A stretch of 37,455 nucleotides of DNA from Gemmatimonadota bacterium (GCA_027295155.1 JAPULH010000179.1:1-37455); one strand, 5' to 3'. Counted from the stretch's first letter, positions 21,197-30,304 are shown. Notes: a model not told the origin generated them from the letters alone. Program-made: numbers and translations.

Positions 21197-23091
21197 TGGC
21201 CTTCGTCGTGGGTACGGCGGGACACGTCGATCATGGCAAGACGACGCTGGTGCATGCACTCACCGGTGTTCACACGGACCGCTGGAAAGAGGAGCGGGAG
21301 CGAGGCATGACGATCGATCTCGGCTTCGCCCCTCTGCCGTTGGGAGGGGGGATCGAGGCGAGCATCGTGGACGTGCCGGGTCATGAGGGCTTCGTCAAGA
21401 ACATGCTGGCCGGGGCCACCGGGATCGACCTGCTCTTGCTCGTTGTTGCGAGCGACGAGGGGCCGATGCCGCAGACGCGCGAGCACCTGGCGATCGCGCG
21501 CCTTCTGGGTGTCGATCACGGTGTCGTGGCTCTCACGAAGGCGGACCGGGTCGATCAGGCGTGGATCGACCTCTGCCGGGACGCGGTTCGGGAGGAGCTC
21601 GTCCGCATCCTCGGACACGGTGAGTGGCCGATCCTTCCGGTCTCCACGGTATCGGGCGATGGGCTGGAGCGGTTGCGTCACGCGATCGCCGAACGCGCGG
21701 GTGCCCTGGGCGAACCGGACCCGCGGGATCTGTTTCGCCTACCGGTCGATCGGGCGTTCAGCGTCAGAGGAGCCGGCACTGTGGTCACCGGCACCGTCTG
21801 GAGCGGCGAGCTCCGGGTCGGCGATGAGGTGAGGATTCTGCCCTCCGGTCGAACGGCAAGGGTGCGATCTCTGCAGGTTCATTCGAAAGCCCGAGAGTTG
21901 GTGGGCCCGCGCCGCCGGTGCGCGATCGCCCTGGTCGGCGTGGAGGCGCGCGAAGCGCGGCGCGGCTCGGTCGTGGTGCGAGGGCGAGCCTGGAGGGAGG
22001 TGCGGTCTCTCGGGTCACGCCTGACCGTGCTCAGTCATTCGCCGCGGCCGATCGAGCATGGACAGCGTATCCGGGTGTACCTGGGGACCCGCGAGGTGCT
22101 GGCGCGTGTCCGGTTGCATGTGCGCGGCCGCGGCGTCGATTCGCTGGCTGCCGGTGAGGAAGGATGGGCGATCCTTCAGTTGGAGGAGTCGCTCGTCGCG
22201 AGGGTGGGCGACCGTTTCGTGGTGCGTTTCTACTCTCCGATCACCACGATCGGAGGAGGTCTGGTGGCCGAGATCGAACCCCCGGCAAGGTGGTGGGACC
22301 GGATCGAGTCGTGGGCTCAGATCCTCTCGCGGGACTGCGTGGGGCGGGTGGAGGCCGCGGTCACTCTGCGCGCGGGCGATGGCGTAGAGACGAGCGAGCT
22401 GCCCCTGCTCGCGGGTGTCTCTCCGGGAGAGCTGAGTGATCTCGAGGGGAGCTCACGGCTCGAGGTCGTCCGGTTCGGCGAGCGCTGGTTCTCAGCACGG
22501 ACCCTGGATGAAGCACGAGCGAGGGTCCTGGAGGTGCTGGAGGACCTTCACCGCGCCCGTCCGCGAGCGCCCGCCGCATCCCGGGAGGCGGTGCGCAGCA
22601 CCGTAGTGCGTTCGTTCGCTCCCAGCCTGGTGGACACCGTGCTGCGTGAGCTGGAAGCCTCCGGGCATCTGGTGGCCGACGGTCCCGAGCTCAGACTGGC
22701 AAGCCACCATTCGGTCCTTACGTCCGCGGAGAGCGAGGCACGCCTTCGGTTGTTGCAGCAGATAGAGGACGGCGGACTCGAGCCTCCAACGGTTGGCGAC
22801 CTTGGATCGAGGTTGGACGTGTCGGACGAGCTGCTGCACGATCTTCTTCGGCTCCTACTCAGAGACGGGGCGCTGTGCTCGGTCAGCGCGGACATCTACC
22901 TCTCGGAGCGAAACACCGTGCTCCTGAGGGCGGCGACGGAGCGTGTCTTCAAAGGTAGGTCGCTGGCGACCCCTACGGACTTCAAGGAAGAATTCGGTGT
23001 TACCCGAAAGTACCTGATTCCCCTGCTCGAATACCTCGATCGGACTGGGATGACGCGGCGCACGGGTGACGGCCGGGTCTATACGGGTTGA
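21196..23091 (+). CDS. selB: Selenocysteine-specific translation elongation factor SelB
   Basis: [63 protein letters not shown]-terminal winged-helix region ending [32 protein letters not shown]. Confidence 0.95.
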   Translation: MAFVVGTAGHVDHGKTTLVHALTGVHTDRWKEERERGMTIDLGFAPLPLGGGIEASIVDVPGHEGFVKNMLAGATGIDLLLLVVASDEGPMPQTREHLAIARLLGVDHGVVALTKADRVDQAWIDLCRDAVREELVRILGHGEWPILPVSTVSGDGLERLRHAIAERAGALGEPDPRDLFRLPVDRAFSVRGAGTVVTGTVWSGELRVGDEVRILPSGRTARVRSLQVHSKARELVGPRRRCAIALVGVEAREARRGSVVVRGRAWREVRSLGSRLTVLSHSPRPIEHGQRIRVYLGTREVLARVRLHVRGRGVDSLAAGEEGWAILQLEESLVARVGDRFVVRFYSPITTIGGGLVAEIEPPARWWDRIESWAQILSRDCVGRVEAAVTLRAGDGVETSELPLLAGVSPGELSDLEGSSRLEVVRFGERWFSARTLDEARARVLEVLEDLHRARPRAPAASREAVRSTVVRSFAPSLVDTVLRELEASGHLVADGPELRLASHHSVLTSAESEARLRLLQQIEDGGLEPPTVGDLGSRLDVSDELLHDLLRLLLRDGALCSVSADIYLSERNTVLLRAATERVFKGRSLATPTDFKEEFGVTRKYLIPLLEYLDRTGMTRRTGDGRVYTG

Positions 23092-23576
23092 TGATCGAGC
23101 GGTGTCTGGTGAATCCATCCGTCGCTTTCTTGGGCCCGGCGACCCTGTGGGCCGGGCTGTGGCTGCCTGCGCCGAGTGTAGCGCCGGCGTGGCCGACCGA
23201 TCCGGCGGCTGCGCGCCAGGAGTCCTCCGCGGCTGCCGATTTCACGCTCGATCCCGTATCGCCGAATCCGTTCGAACGAGAGACTCGGATCTCCTTTCGG
23301 CTCGGCGAGCGACTGTTCGAGGGGGAGGGGGAGGTTCGCGTCACGATGAGGGTGTTCAACATCCTGCGTCAGGTGGTGGCAGTGCCCGTAGCGCTGGACG
23401 AGCGGGGCAGGCCGGGCTCGGCGCTGGAGGACATGAGCTACGAGCGTCCAGGCTATTACGAGGCGTTTTGGGACGGCAGGGATCGGGAGGGTAGGCTCTC
23501 GGCGTCGGGACCTTACTTCGTGGAGCTCAGGGTGGGGGACCAGGCCCAGGTACGAAAGATTCTCCTCGTTCCGTAG
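23091..23576 (+). CDS. Secreted protein with FlgD-like/C-terminal Ig-like domain
   Basis: N-terminal hydrophobic signal; FTLDPVSPNPFERETRISFRL...YYEAFWDGRDREGRLSASGPYFVELRVGDQAQVRKILLVP. Confidence 0.7.
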   Translation: MIERCLVNPSVAFLGPATLWAGLWLPAPSVAPAWPTDPAAARQESSAAADFTLDPVSPNPFERETRISFRLGERLFEGEGEVRVTMRVFNILRQVVAVPVALDERGRPGSALEDMSYERPGYYEAFWDGRDREGRLSASGPYFVELRVGDQAQVRKILLVP

Positions 23577-23609
23577 TCAGAGGGTGGCTGATGCGTCGTG
23601 CGGGCGCCA

Positions 23610-23966
23610 TCAGGGGGGATAGTAGTGGAAGCGTCCGCAGTTCTGGCACACGTTCATCTTGTCGTTCGGGTCGGCCTCCGATGCCCACGAGGTAGGCACG
23701 GCCACGAAGCAGCCGTAGCACACCCCGCCGAGCACCGGCACGACCGCTCGGTGGCGGCGGCCGATGACCCGACGGTAGCGCTCCTGAACGTCGCCAGTCA
23801 GCCGGTGCTCCAGCTCCGAGATCTTGTCATCCAGGGCTGCCAGCGCTTCTTCCACGCTCATGTCGAACACACCGGATTCGAATTCCCGGACATCTCCTTC
23901 CTCAAGCGCCCGTCGCTGCATGTGAAGGTCCTGCATCTCGAGGAGCGTCTCAAGCTGTTCGTGCAT
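23610..23966 (-). CDS. Short C4-type zinc-ribbon protein (CT398/DUF164-like)
   Basis: Coiled-coil N-terminus (LDDKISELEHRL) then CYGCFVAVP...CQNCGRFHYYP zinc ribbon. Confidence 0.75.
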   Translation of the reverse strand: MHEQLETLLEMQDLHMQRRALEEGDVREFESGVFDMSVEEALAALDDKISELEHRLTGDVQERYRRVIGRRHRAVVPVLGGVCYGCFVAVPTSWASEADPNDKMNVCQNCGRFHYYPP

Positions 23967-24035
23967 TTCAGAGAGCTCCCGAGTGAACCCGCCGGGCCAT
24001 CCTGCAGGGCTGCTGAGGGAAGGTGAGGGGCCATC

Positions 24036-24488
24036 CTAGACGCCCTTTTCCTCGAGAAGCTGAAGGAACTCCTTCGGGCTCTCGAGGCCGGCCAGACGAT
24101 CGGGAACGTCCGCCTCCTTGCTGAACTGGGCGATCTTTCCGAGGACGGGGAGATACTGGTTGGACACCTCCAGCGGAGGCGCGACGATAAGGAAAACGTA
24201 GTGGACGGGCTTCTCGTCGATCGCCTTGAAGTCGAGACCCGCAGCGTGCCGGCCGAATGCTACACGGAGGCGGTTGACGACGAGGGAGCGGCAATGGGGG
24301 ATGGCGATGCCCCTGCCGATGCCCGTCGACCCCAGGGTCTCGCGCCGCTTCAGCATCTTGAACAGGATGCTCTCGGATTTCTCGTCGAGGTGGAACAGAC
24401 GGACGAGCGCTCTGAGCGTTTCGTCCTTGGTTTCTGTCTTCAGGGCCAGGTCGACCGTATCTGTGGAGAAGAAGTCTCTGAGCTGCAT
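24036..24488 (-). CDS. PTS EIIA (PtsN/fructose-type) domain protein
   Basis: MQLRDFFSTDTVDLALKTETKDETLRALVRL; GIGRGIAIPHCRS with active His; VHYVFLIVAPP. Confidence 0.88.
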   Translation of the reverse strand: MQLRDFFSTDTVDLALKTETKDETLRALVRLFHLDEKSESILFKMLKRRETLGSTGIGRGIAIPHCRSLVVNRLRVAFGRHAAGLDFKAIDEKPVHYVFLIVAPPLEVSNQYLPVLGKIAQFSKEADVPDRLAGLESPKEFLQLLEEKGV

Positions 24489-24678
24489 TTATTCGATTCC
24501 TCCGTAAGAGGCTTGTAATCAGGTCCCTGCGCCGCCGCCCGCCTCTAGGAGGCGCTCCCGAAACGCGCAGCCGAGTCGAGCGGGTTGTCGCTGCCATGCA
24601 TGCAGTATATTCCCGCGCTCGAAATACTGTCAAAGCACCCGCACCTCACACATCCGTTAGGTTGGGGCTTGCGTACCG

Positions 24679-25083
24679 ATGCGAGATGCGATGAACGGTT
24701 CCAACGACTGGCGGATTCATACCTTTCTCAAGGTGCTTCTCCGATCCATGGGCGCGCAGCGCGTCGTCCTGTGGCACCTGGACGCGGTACGCGAGGAGTG
24801 GATCGCGGAGGAGGAGGTATCGACCGGAGGACCGGCTCGGACCGACCCTCTCCCGGGCATGGGACACCCGTTCACCTGGTCGGTGCGGGAGGATCTGGTC
24901 CTTCAGGTGCTCTCGACCGACCTGTTCAAGGGTTCGCCTGAGGGCGAGTGGTCTCTCGTCGCTCCGGTGAGCGAGTGGAATCGGCTGGTCAGCATCTCGT
25001 TTCCGGGCGCGCCGGGCGTGAACGCACGCACGGCGCTGGAATCCGCGGTACAGCACCTGCGTGCGATCGCTCCGTGGGAGTGA
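24679..25083 (+). CDS. Hypothetical protein, possibly a diverged GAF-like domain
   Basis: Intact ORF just upstream of tmRNA; FLKVLLRSMGAQRVVLWHLD...WSLVAPVSEWNRLVSISFPG resembles a GAF fold layout but is weak. Confidence 0.5.
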   Translation: MRDAMNGSNDWRIHTFLKVLLRSMGAQRVVLWHLDAVREEWIAEEEVSTGGPARTDPLPGMGHPFTWSVREDLVLQVLSTDLFKGSPEGEWSLVAPVSEWNRLVSISFPGAPGVNARTALESAVQHLRAIAPWE

Positions 25084-25118
25084 ACCAACGGCGACGAAGG
25101 AGTGTAGGAAGCTGATAA

Positions 25119-25484
25119 GGGGGCGATCAGGTTTCGACGTGTGCGCCCGAAACCGCAGTCGCGTGCCGAGGTCTCGGACCCTCGTAAAACACCGGGACAA
25201 AACCATAATTGCCAACGACAACTTGGCATTGGCTGCGTAACTTAGCGTAGCCCGTCTTCCGTTCGGCCGGGCCCGAGGCGGGGCGAGAGGGCGACGACAA
25301 ATCGGGCTGGACGTGGATCGTCCGCCGCGGTCGATCCCGTCGAGATGGCGAAAGCCAGCTTGCGGCTGGCCGGTTGAGGGTCGTCTGCGGACCCGAGGTC
25401 GGCGAGAAGAGCAAACGTAGACTACGCACGTAGAAGCTGTGGGCGAAGGCCTCGCGGACGCGGGTTCGATTCCCGCCGCCTCCA
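25119..25484 (+). ncRNA. ssrA: tmRNA (ssrA), one-piece; proteolysis tag ANDNLALAA*
   Basis: 5' GGGGGCGATCAGGTTTCGACG; 3' GACGCGGGTTCGATTCCCGCCGCCTCCA; acceptor GGGGGCG/CGCCTCC pairs; tag ORF gcc aac gac aac ttg gca ttg gct gcg taa at 25211-25240. Confidence 0.95.
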
Positions 25485-25497
25485 TCAACGCAGGTTC

Positions 25498-25545
25498 GTG
25501 GTGCCGTCCTTCCTGGGAGCGGCACCACGGCCTCTTCTTTTTTTT
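25498..25545 (+). terminator. Rho-independent terminator of tmRNA
   Basis: GTGGTGCCG (25498-25506) / CGGCACCAC (25520-25528), 9-bp perfect stem, then ggcctcttctttttttt. Confidence 0.9.
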
Positions 25546-25580
25546 GAGGCCGGTTCGGCTGCCACGAAGCGGAGCACGAG

Positions 25581-26066
25581 ATGCTCGAGGAGATACGAGA
25601 GCGCCTGAGCGACGAGAGCGAGGAGCTTCTGCACGAGCTGCAGGTGGTCCTGCCACAGGAGATCGAGCACGCTCTTGGGCACGGGGACCTGCGGGAGAAC
25701 TCCGAGTATCATGCCGCGCTCGAGCGGCAGCGCCTCGTGTACGCTCGCCTGCAGTACATCTCGCGGCGCCTGTCCGAGCTGTCCGACATCGATCTCGAGA
25801 CGATTCCCGACGACCGGATCGGCTTCGGCTCCCGGGTCACGGTGCGAGACGTCGAGGACGACTCTACCGAGGTGTACACGCTGGCCTTCGGCGAGCACGT
25901 CGACGTCGAGAAGGCGGAGATCTCTATGGCGTCTCCGATTGGAAAGGCGCTCCTCGGTCGGCGAGAGGGAGAGGAAGTCAGCGTGACACTTCCCATGGGC
26001 ACGCTGCGCTATGAGATCATCGAGGTCTTCACGATTCACCAGGTGACGGAAACCGACGACGGCTGA
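25581..26066 (+). CDS. greA: Transcription elongation factor GreA/GreB family
   Basis: GDLRENSEYHAALERQ; FGSRVTVRDVEDDSTEVYTLAF; ISMASPIGKALLGRREGEEVSV. Confidence 0.92.
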   Translation: MLEEIRERLSDESEELLHELQVVLPQEIEHALGHGDLRENSEYHAALERQRLVYARLQYISRRLSELSDIDLETIPDDRIGFGSRVTVRDVEDDSTEVYTLAFGEHVDVEKAEISMASPIGKALLGRREGEEVSVTLPMGTLRYEIIEVFTIHQVTETDDG

Positions 26067-26068
26067 GC

Positions 26069-26806
26069 ATGGGCCCGTCGCTCACTCACCTCGCGGTCCA
26101 CCACTTCCCGGTCGTCCTCGCGCTGGCGGGAGCCACCGCCTTTCTGGTCGGATTCGTCTCTCGGCGGGCGCCTGCGCAGCAGTACGGAGCGCTCTCTCTG
26201 CTTCTTGCCGGCGCTACCGCTCCGGCAGCCTATCTGTCCGGTCGTTGGGCGGCCGCCGAGCTTGCCTCGAGGTCTGCCGGCGTGGATGCGAGAGCCACGC
26301 TAGGGAGTGTGCTCGAAGCCCATGCGCTCTACGGGACCCTTGCCACGTTGGCGCTGATCGCCGCGGGAGTGACCGCCGCAGTCTGGCTCCGCCGGGCCGG
26401 AAGGCGTCTCGGCGTGGCGCTCGTCGCCCTCGCCGTCTTCGCGGCGCTTCTGTCTACGGCGGCGGGCTGGAAGGGCGGGTTCATCCTGCACGGCGACCTG
26501 CTAGAAGACCTTGATCGGCGGGATGTACTTCTCGGGATCCGCCCGGAGGTCGGCGAGGATGTTGTTCAGCTCGACCACCATCCGGAGCAACTCCTCGTAG
26601 AGCCCTTCATCCACGAGCAGCTGTCCGATCGAGCCTTCCCCGGCCCGCAGGCCGGCCAGCAGCGAGTCAGAGCGGCTCGCCATGTTGGCCAGCGACTCGT
26701 AAAGAGAATCCGATGCGAGCAGCCGTCCGAGCGTGCCTTCTCCCCGCGCCAGCCTCGCCGTCACGGAATCGAGAGAGGTCACGGTGCCGAGCAGCCGGTC
26801 GTATAG
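26069..26806 (+). CDS. DUF2231-like membrane protein; 3' part (after about 26500) runs antisense through the mce gene
   Basis: HLAVHHFPVVLALAGATAFLVGF and several TM segments up to GWKGGFILHG; the remaining ~100 aa lack TM character and lie opposite the MCE CDS. Confidence 0.6.
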   Translation: MGPSLTHLAVHHFPVVLALAGATAFLVGFVSRRAPAQQYGALSLLLAGATAPAAYLSGRWAAAELASRSAGVDARATLGSVLEAHALYGTLATLALIAAGVTAAVWLRRAGRRLGVALVALAVFAALLSTAAGWKGGFILHGDLLEDLDRRDVLLGIRPEVGEDVVQLDHHPEQLLVEPFIHEQLSDRAFPGPQAGQQRVRAARHVGQRLVKRIRCEQPSERAFSPRQPRRHGIERGHGAEQPVV

Positions 26807-27481
26807 CTCCTCATCCCTGATCATGCGGCCGAGGGCTCCCTCTCCCGTGTTTACCGATGAGAGGAAGTACGAGAGCTCGTCGCCTAGCTCCACGAGCTGA
26901 TCATACAGGGCTCGGTTCACGATGAGCTGTCCCATGGTGCCCTCCCCGCTCAGCAGGTCGCGGGTGAGCTCGTCCAATGAGCGTACGAGCTGCGTGAGGC
27001 TGACGACGGCGTCCGACGCCTCGTTCAGCAGCTCCGCATAGCCGAGCGCCTCCGCGGCGATGAGCGTGTCCCCCGGCTGGAGGATGGGGGCGTCTGGACT
27101 GCCGGGCTCGATGTCGATGATGCGGTCGCCTAGCAGGCCCTGCGTGCGAATGCGCGCCCGGGAGTCGATCCGGATCTGGTTCCGCACCTCCCTGTTGACC
27201 GCGAGCCACACCGCAACGCCCTCGCCCGTCGCCGGGCGGCTCTCAGGGTCGATGAATGCGATCCGTGAGACCTGACCCACGGGCTGGCCTGCCACCTGTA
27301 CCGCTGCGCCGGGCACGAGGCCAGCGGCCGACCGCATCAGCGTCACGAGCTGATACCTGTCGCCGAAGACGCTTCCCGTCTTGCCGATGAAGAAGACCCC
27401 TGTGGCAAGCATGGCGAGTGCGACGGTCAACAGCGCGCCGACCTTGACCTCTTCCCAGGTGATCGGCCTGGATCTCCTCAT
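26501..27481 (-). CDS. MCE-family (MlaD-like) lipid-transport protein
   Basis: N-terminal TM then GSVFGDRYQLVTLMRSAAGLVPGAAVQVAGQPVGQVSRIAF; GLLGDRIIDIEPGS; C-terminal GEGTxGxLL repeats. Confidence 0.9.
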   Translation of the reverse strand: MRRSRPITWEEVKVGALLTVALAMLATGVFFIGKTGSVFGDRYQLVTLMRSAAGLVPGAAVQVAGQPVGQVSRIAFIDPESRPATGEGVAVWLAVNREVRNQIRIDSRARIRTQGLLGDRIIDIEPGSPDAPILQPGDTLIAAEALGYAELLNEASDAVVSLTQLVRSLDELTRDLLSGEGTMGQLIVNRALYDQLVELGDELSYFLSSVNTGEGALGRMIRDEELYDRLLGTVTSLDSVTARLARGEGTLGRLLASDSLYESLANMASRSDSLLAGLRAGEGSIGQLLVDEGLYEELLRMVVELNNILADLRADPEKYIPPIKVF

Positions 27482-27514
27482 CTGACCTCCCGCCGTCGCG
27501 CCAGGTGCGGCAGC

Positions 27515-28246
27515 CTACTCAAGGTACTCGCGTATGTACGGATTCTCCGCCGCGAGCATCTGCTGTGGTGTCCCCATAAAGATGATATCACCTGCCTGGA
27601 GTAGCGCCACGCGGTTTGCGATCCGGCATGCCGACTGCGTGTCGTGCGTGACCACTATCGAGCTCACTCCGAGTTCCTGGCGCAGCTTGACGATGAGGGT
27701 GTCGATCTTTCTCGTCGTGATCGGATCCAGGCCGCTCGTGGGCTCGTCGAAGAGAAGGATCTCCGGCTGATGGACGATCGCCCGCGCTATCGCCACCCTC
27801 TTCTTCATCCCACCGCTCAGCTCCGAAGGAAGCATCTCACCCACACGTTCGAAGTCCAGGTCCACGAAAGCGAGCGCCTCCCGCACCCGCTCACGGATGG
27901 TCTCGAGCGGCAGGTCGGTGTGCTCGAAGAGCGCAAAGGCGACGTTATCGAAGATCGGCAGGGAGTCGAAGAGCGCCGATCCCTGAAAGACCATCCCCAT
28001 TCGCTGACGGACCTTGAAGATCTCCGAGCGACCGGCCGAGCACAGGTCGTGTCCGAGCACGGTAACGCTTCCGGAGTCCATCGACTCGAGACACAGGATC
28101 AGCTTCAGTATCGTGCTCTTTCCGACGCCGGAGCCGCCGAGCACGCACAGCGTCTCGCCCCGGTGCACCGAGAAGGTGATGCCGTTCAAGACGACGTGAG
28201 CACCGTACGCCAGGCGAACATCGCGCAGCTCGATGACAGCCTTCAT
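27515..28246 (-). CDS. MlaF-like ABC transporter ATP-binding protein
   Basis: MKAVIELRDVRLAYGAHVVLNGITFSV; GGSGVGKSTILK; LSGGMKKRVAIARAIVHQPEILLFDEPTSGLDPI. Confidence 0.93.
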   Translation of the reverse strand: MKAVIELRDVRLAYGAHVVLNGITFSVHRGETLCVLGGSGVGKSTILKLILCLESMDSGSVTVLGHDLCSAGRSEIFKVRQRMGMVFQGSALFDSLPIFDNVAFALFEHTDLPLETIRERVREALAFVDLDFERVGEMLPSELSGGMKKRVAIARAIVHQPEILLFDEPTSGLDPITTRKIDTLIVKLRQELGVSSIVVTHDTQSACRIANRVALLQAGDIIFMGTPQQMLAAENPYIREYLE

Positions 28247-29067
28247 TCGATGAGCAGAGCGATCAACAGCTGGGTCAGGAGGTAATCCGTCGTCAGTATC
28301 AGGATCGAAGACGTCACCACCGCGTGCGTGGCGGCGCGGCCCACACCCTCCGTTCCTCCTCTCGCGCTCAGCCCGTAGTAGCACGATGTGAGCGCCATGA
28401 TCCCCCCGAATACGAACGGCTTCACGAGACCCTGGACGAGGTCGATCGGAATGAATCTGAAGATGAAGCCGGTATCCGCGAGGGCCTGATAGACGGAGCG
28501 CATGTACAGCGTCGCGGTCAGGTCCAGCTTGACCACCGCGATCAGGAGCCCACCAAGCACTGCGATGACGTCCGTGACCACGGTGAGCATCGGGAGCACG
28601 ATGAGAGCGGCAAGGAAGCGCGGCGCAACCAGCTTGCGTACCGGATCGACCCCCAGCGTCTCGAGCGCGTCGATCTGCTCGGTAATCCGCATCGCGCCGA
28701 GCTGCGCAGCCATTCCGGAGCCCGCACGGCCGGTGACCATGAGCGCTGTCAGAACGGGTCCGAGCTCTCGTACGATACTTGCCCCGACCAGTCGGCCGAT
28801 ATAGATGGTGGCGCCGAACTGCCGCATCTCCACCGCGGATTGGAGTGCCAGGACCATGCCCGTAAAGAGGCCCGTCAGCGCGACGATGCCGATGGACCCA
28901 ACCCCGATCGTATCCATTTGCTGCGTGAGATCTCTCCCATAGAACGGCCGACTCACCGAGGATACCAGGACTCGACCGAGCAGATCGAAGTACTGTTGCA
29001 CCCGATAGGCCGCGGACTTGAGGGCCCGGTCCAGCAGGCGCAACGGAGAGAGATCTGAGGCAGGCAT
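28243..29067 (-). CDS. MlaE-like ABC transporter permease
   Basis: TGLFTGMVLALQSAVEMRQFGATIYIGRLVGASIVRELGPVLTALMVTGRAGSGMAAQLGAMRITEQIDALE. Confidence 0.95.
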   Translation of the reverse strand: MPASDLSPLRLLDRALKSAAYRVQQYFDLLGRVLVSSVSRPFYGRDLTQQMDTIGVGSIGIVALTGLFTGMVLALQSAVEMRQFGATIYIGRLVGASIVRELGPVLTALMVTGRAGSGMAAQLGAMRITEQIDALETLGVDPVRKLVAPRFLAALIVLPMLTVVTDVIAVLGGLLIAVVKLDLTATLYMRSVYQALADTGFIFRFIPIDLVQGLVKPFVFGGIMALTSCYYGLSARGGTEGVGRAATHAVVTSSILILTTDYLLTQLLIALLIE

Positions 29068-29300
29068 GCGCTTTGACCGCAGTGAGGGTCACCACTATGT
29101 TCGCGCCGCCGTCGACGGGCGACTCCCGTCGGCGCCTGCGCGTCACGGCAGACCCCGGTCGGTGGGGTGCAAGGCCGCCGGAGGTTAGAACCGGTGCCGA
29201 CCGGACGCAAGCCGAGTTGCCGTTGGTCGGTCTTGGTTCGTCCACGTCCGACCACACCCCCATCGCGGGCGCGCTCATCGAGATGGAGGTCAGAGGCCGG

Positions 29301-29675
29301 ATGAAGCCAGTTTATTCGAAGCAAGCGCCGGCGGCGCTCGGTCCCTACTCCCAGGCCATCGAAGCTGACGGAGTGGTCTACTCCTCCGGGCAGCTCGGGC
29401 TGGATCCTGAGACGGGAGAGCTCGTCGCAGGCGTCGAGGCACAGGCGCACCAGGTCATGCACAATCTGGAGGCCGTGCTTTCGGCGGCCGGTCTCGATCT
29501 GGCGCACGTTGCCAAGACGACGATCTACCTGGCGGACATGGCGGACTTCGCCACCGTCAACGCGATCTATGCGGAGTACTTCGCCGAGCCGTACCCGGCT
29601 CGATCCACCGTACAGGCGGCGAGGCTCCCCAAGGACGCTCTGATCGAGGTGGACGTTGTGGCGTTGCGGCCGTGA
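29301..29675 (+). CDS. ridA: RidA family reactive enamine/imine deaminase
   Basis: APAALGPYSQAIEADGVVYSSGQLGLDPETGEL; PARSTVQAARLPKDALIEVDVVAL. Confidence 0.95.
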   Translation: MKPVYSKQAPAALGPYSQAIEADGVVYSSGQLGLDPETGELVAGVEAQAHQVMHNLEAVLSAAGLDLAHVAKTTIYLADMADFATVNAIYAEYFAEPYPARSTVQAARLPKDALIEVDVVALRP

Positions 29676-29691
29676 ACCTCGTGTGCGCTTC

Positions 29692-29789
29692 GGGGGCGGA
29701 TGGAGGACTGGTGTCCCCTGCGGTCTTCAAAACCGTCACGACGGCCGTGCAGGCCGTTGGCTGGGTTCGATTCCCAGACGCTCCCGCCA
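29692..29789 (+). tRNA. selC: tRNA-Sec (anticodon UCA)
   Basis: Anticodon arm GCGGT-CTTCAAA-ACCGT (UCA); long variable arm ACGGCC-gtgca-GGCCGT; D-loop TGGT on a 6-bp-type stem; T-arm CTGGG-TTCGATT-CCCAG; acceptor GGGGGCGG/ACGCTCCC then GCCA. Confidence 0.93.
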
Positions 29790-29833
29790 ACCTCCCGGCG
29801 CTCGGCCGGCTCCTACGGCCGACGCTTGCTGGC

Positions 29834-30301
29834 ATGACCCTCATCCTCCTGGTCTGCGGCATCGCCCTCGCACAGGGAGAGGAGGGAGAGCCGGTCGAGC
29901 CGGAGCGCGCCGAGGACGTCGGCCAGGCTGAGCCGACGAAGGAGTTCGTCAGTCCGGCGGGCGCGATGCTTCGTTCGGTGATCATTCCCGGCTGGGGCCA
30001 GGTGGCGGCCCGGCAGCCGGCCCGAGGCGCCATCTACTTCACCGTGTGGTCCGCCGGCTTGTACATGATCGTCAAGACGAACTCAGAAGTCTCTTCGGCC
30101 GACCGAGGTGGAGATGAGGATCTCGCGGACTCCAAGAAGGGCACCCGGGAAGACTGGATCGTCTTGACGGGCCTTTGGGCGCTGTTCAGCGGTGTGGATG
30201 CTTGGGTGTCAGCGCAGTTCGCCGGGTTCGAAGGTGAGGTGCGTCCTCCTTCGGATGGCTCGCCCGGCGTCGAGTTCAGCTATCCCCTGAACATCTTCTG
30301 A
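29834..30301 (+). CDS. DUF5683-like membrane protein with signal sequence
   Basis: SPAGAMLRSVIIPGWGQVAARQPARGAIYFTVWSAGLYM; ALFSGVDAWVSAQF. Confidence 0.75.
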   Translation: MTLILLVCGIALAQGEEGEPVEPERAEDVGQAEPTKEFVSPAGAMLRSVIIPGWGQVAARQPARGAIYFTVWSAGLYMIVKTNSEVSSADRGGDEDLADSKKGTREDWIVLTGLWALFSGVDAWVSAQFAGFEGEVRPPSDGSPGVEFSYPLNIF

Positions 30302-30304
30302 CGC

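Noticed and set aside
25127-26014. ORFs on both strands spanning 25127-25528 and 25439-26014
   Set aside because: They cover the tmRNA, its terminator and an alternative frame of greA; RNA gene evidence is much stronger.
27515-29278. 587-aa minus-strand ORF upstream-extended from the MlaF ATPase
   Set aside because: Only the MKAVIELRDVRL... portion (27515-28246) is the ATPase; the remainder is an out-of-frame reading of mlaE.
29672-29833. N-terminal 54 aa of the ORF at 29672-30301
   Set aside because: This stretch is the tRNA-Sec gene; the real protein most likely starts at ATG 29834 with a signal sequence.
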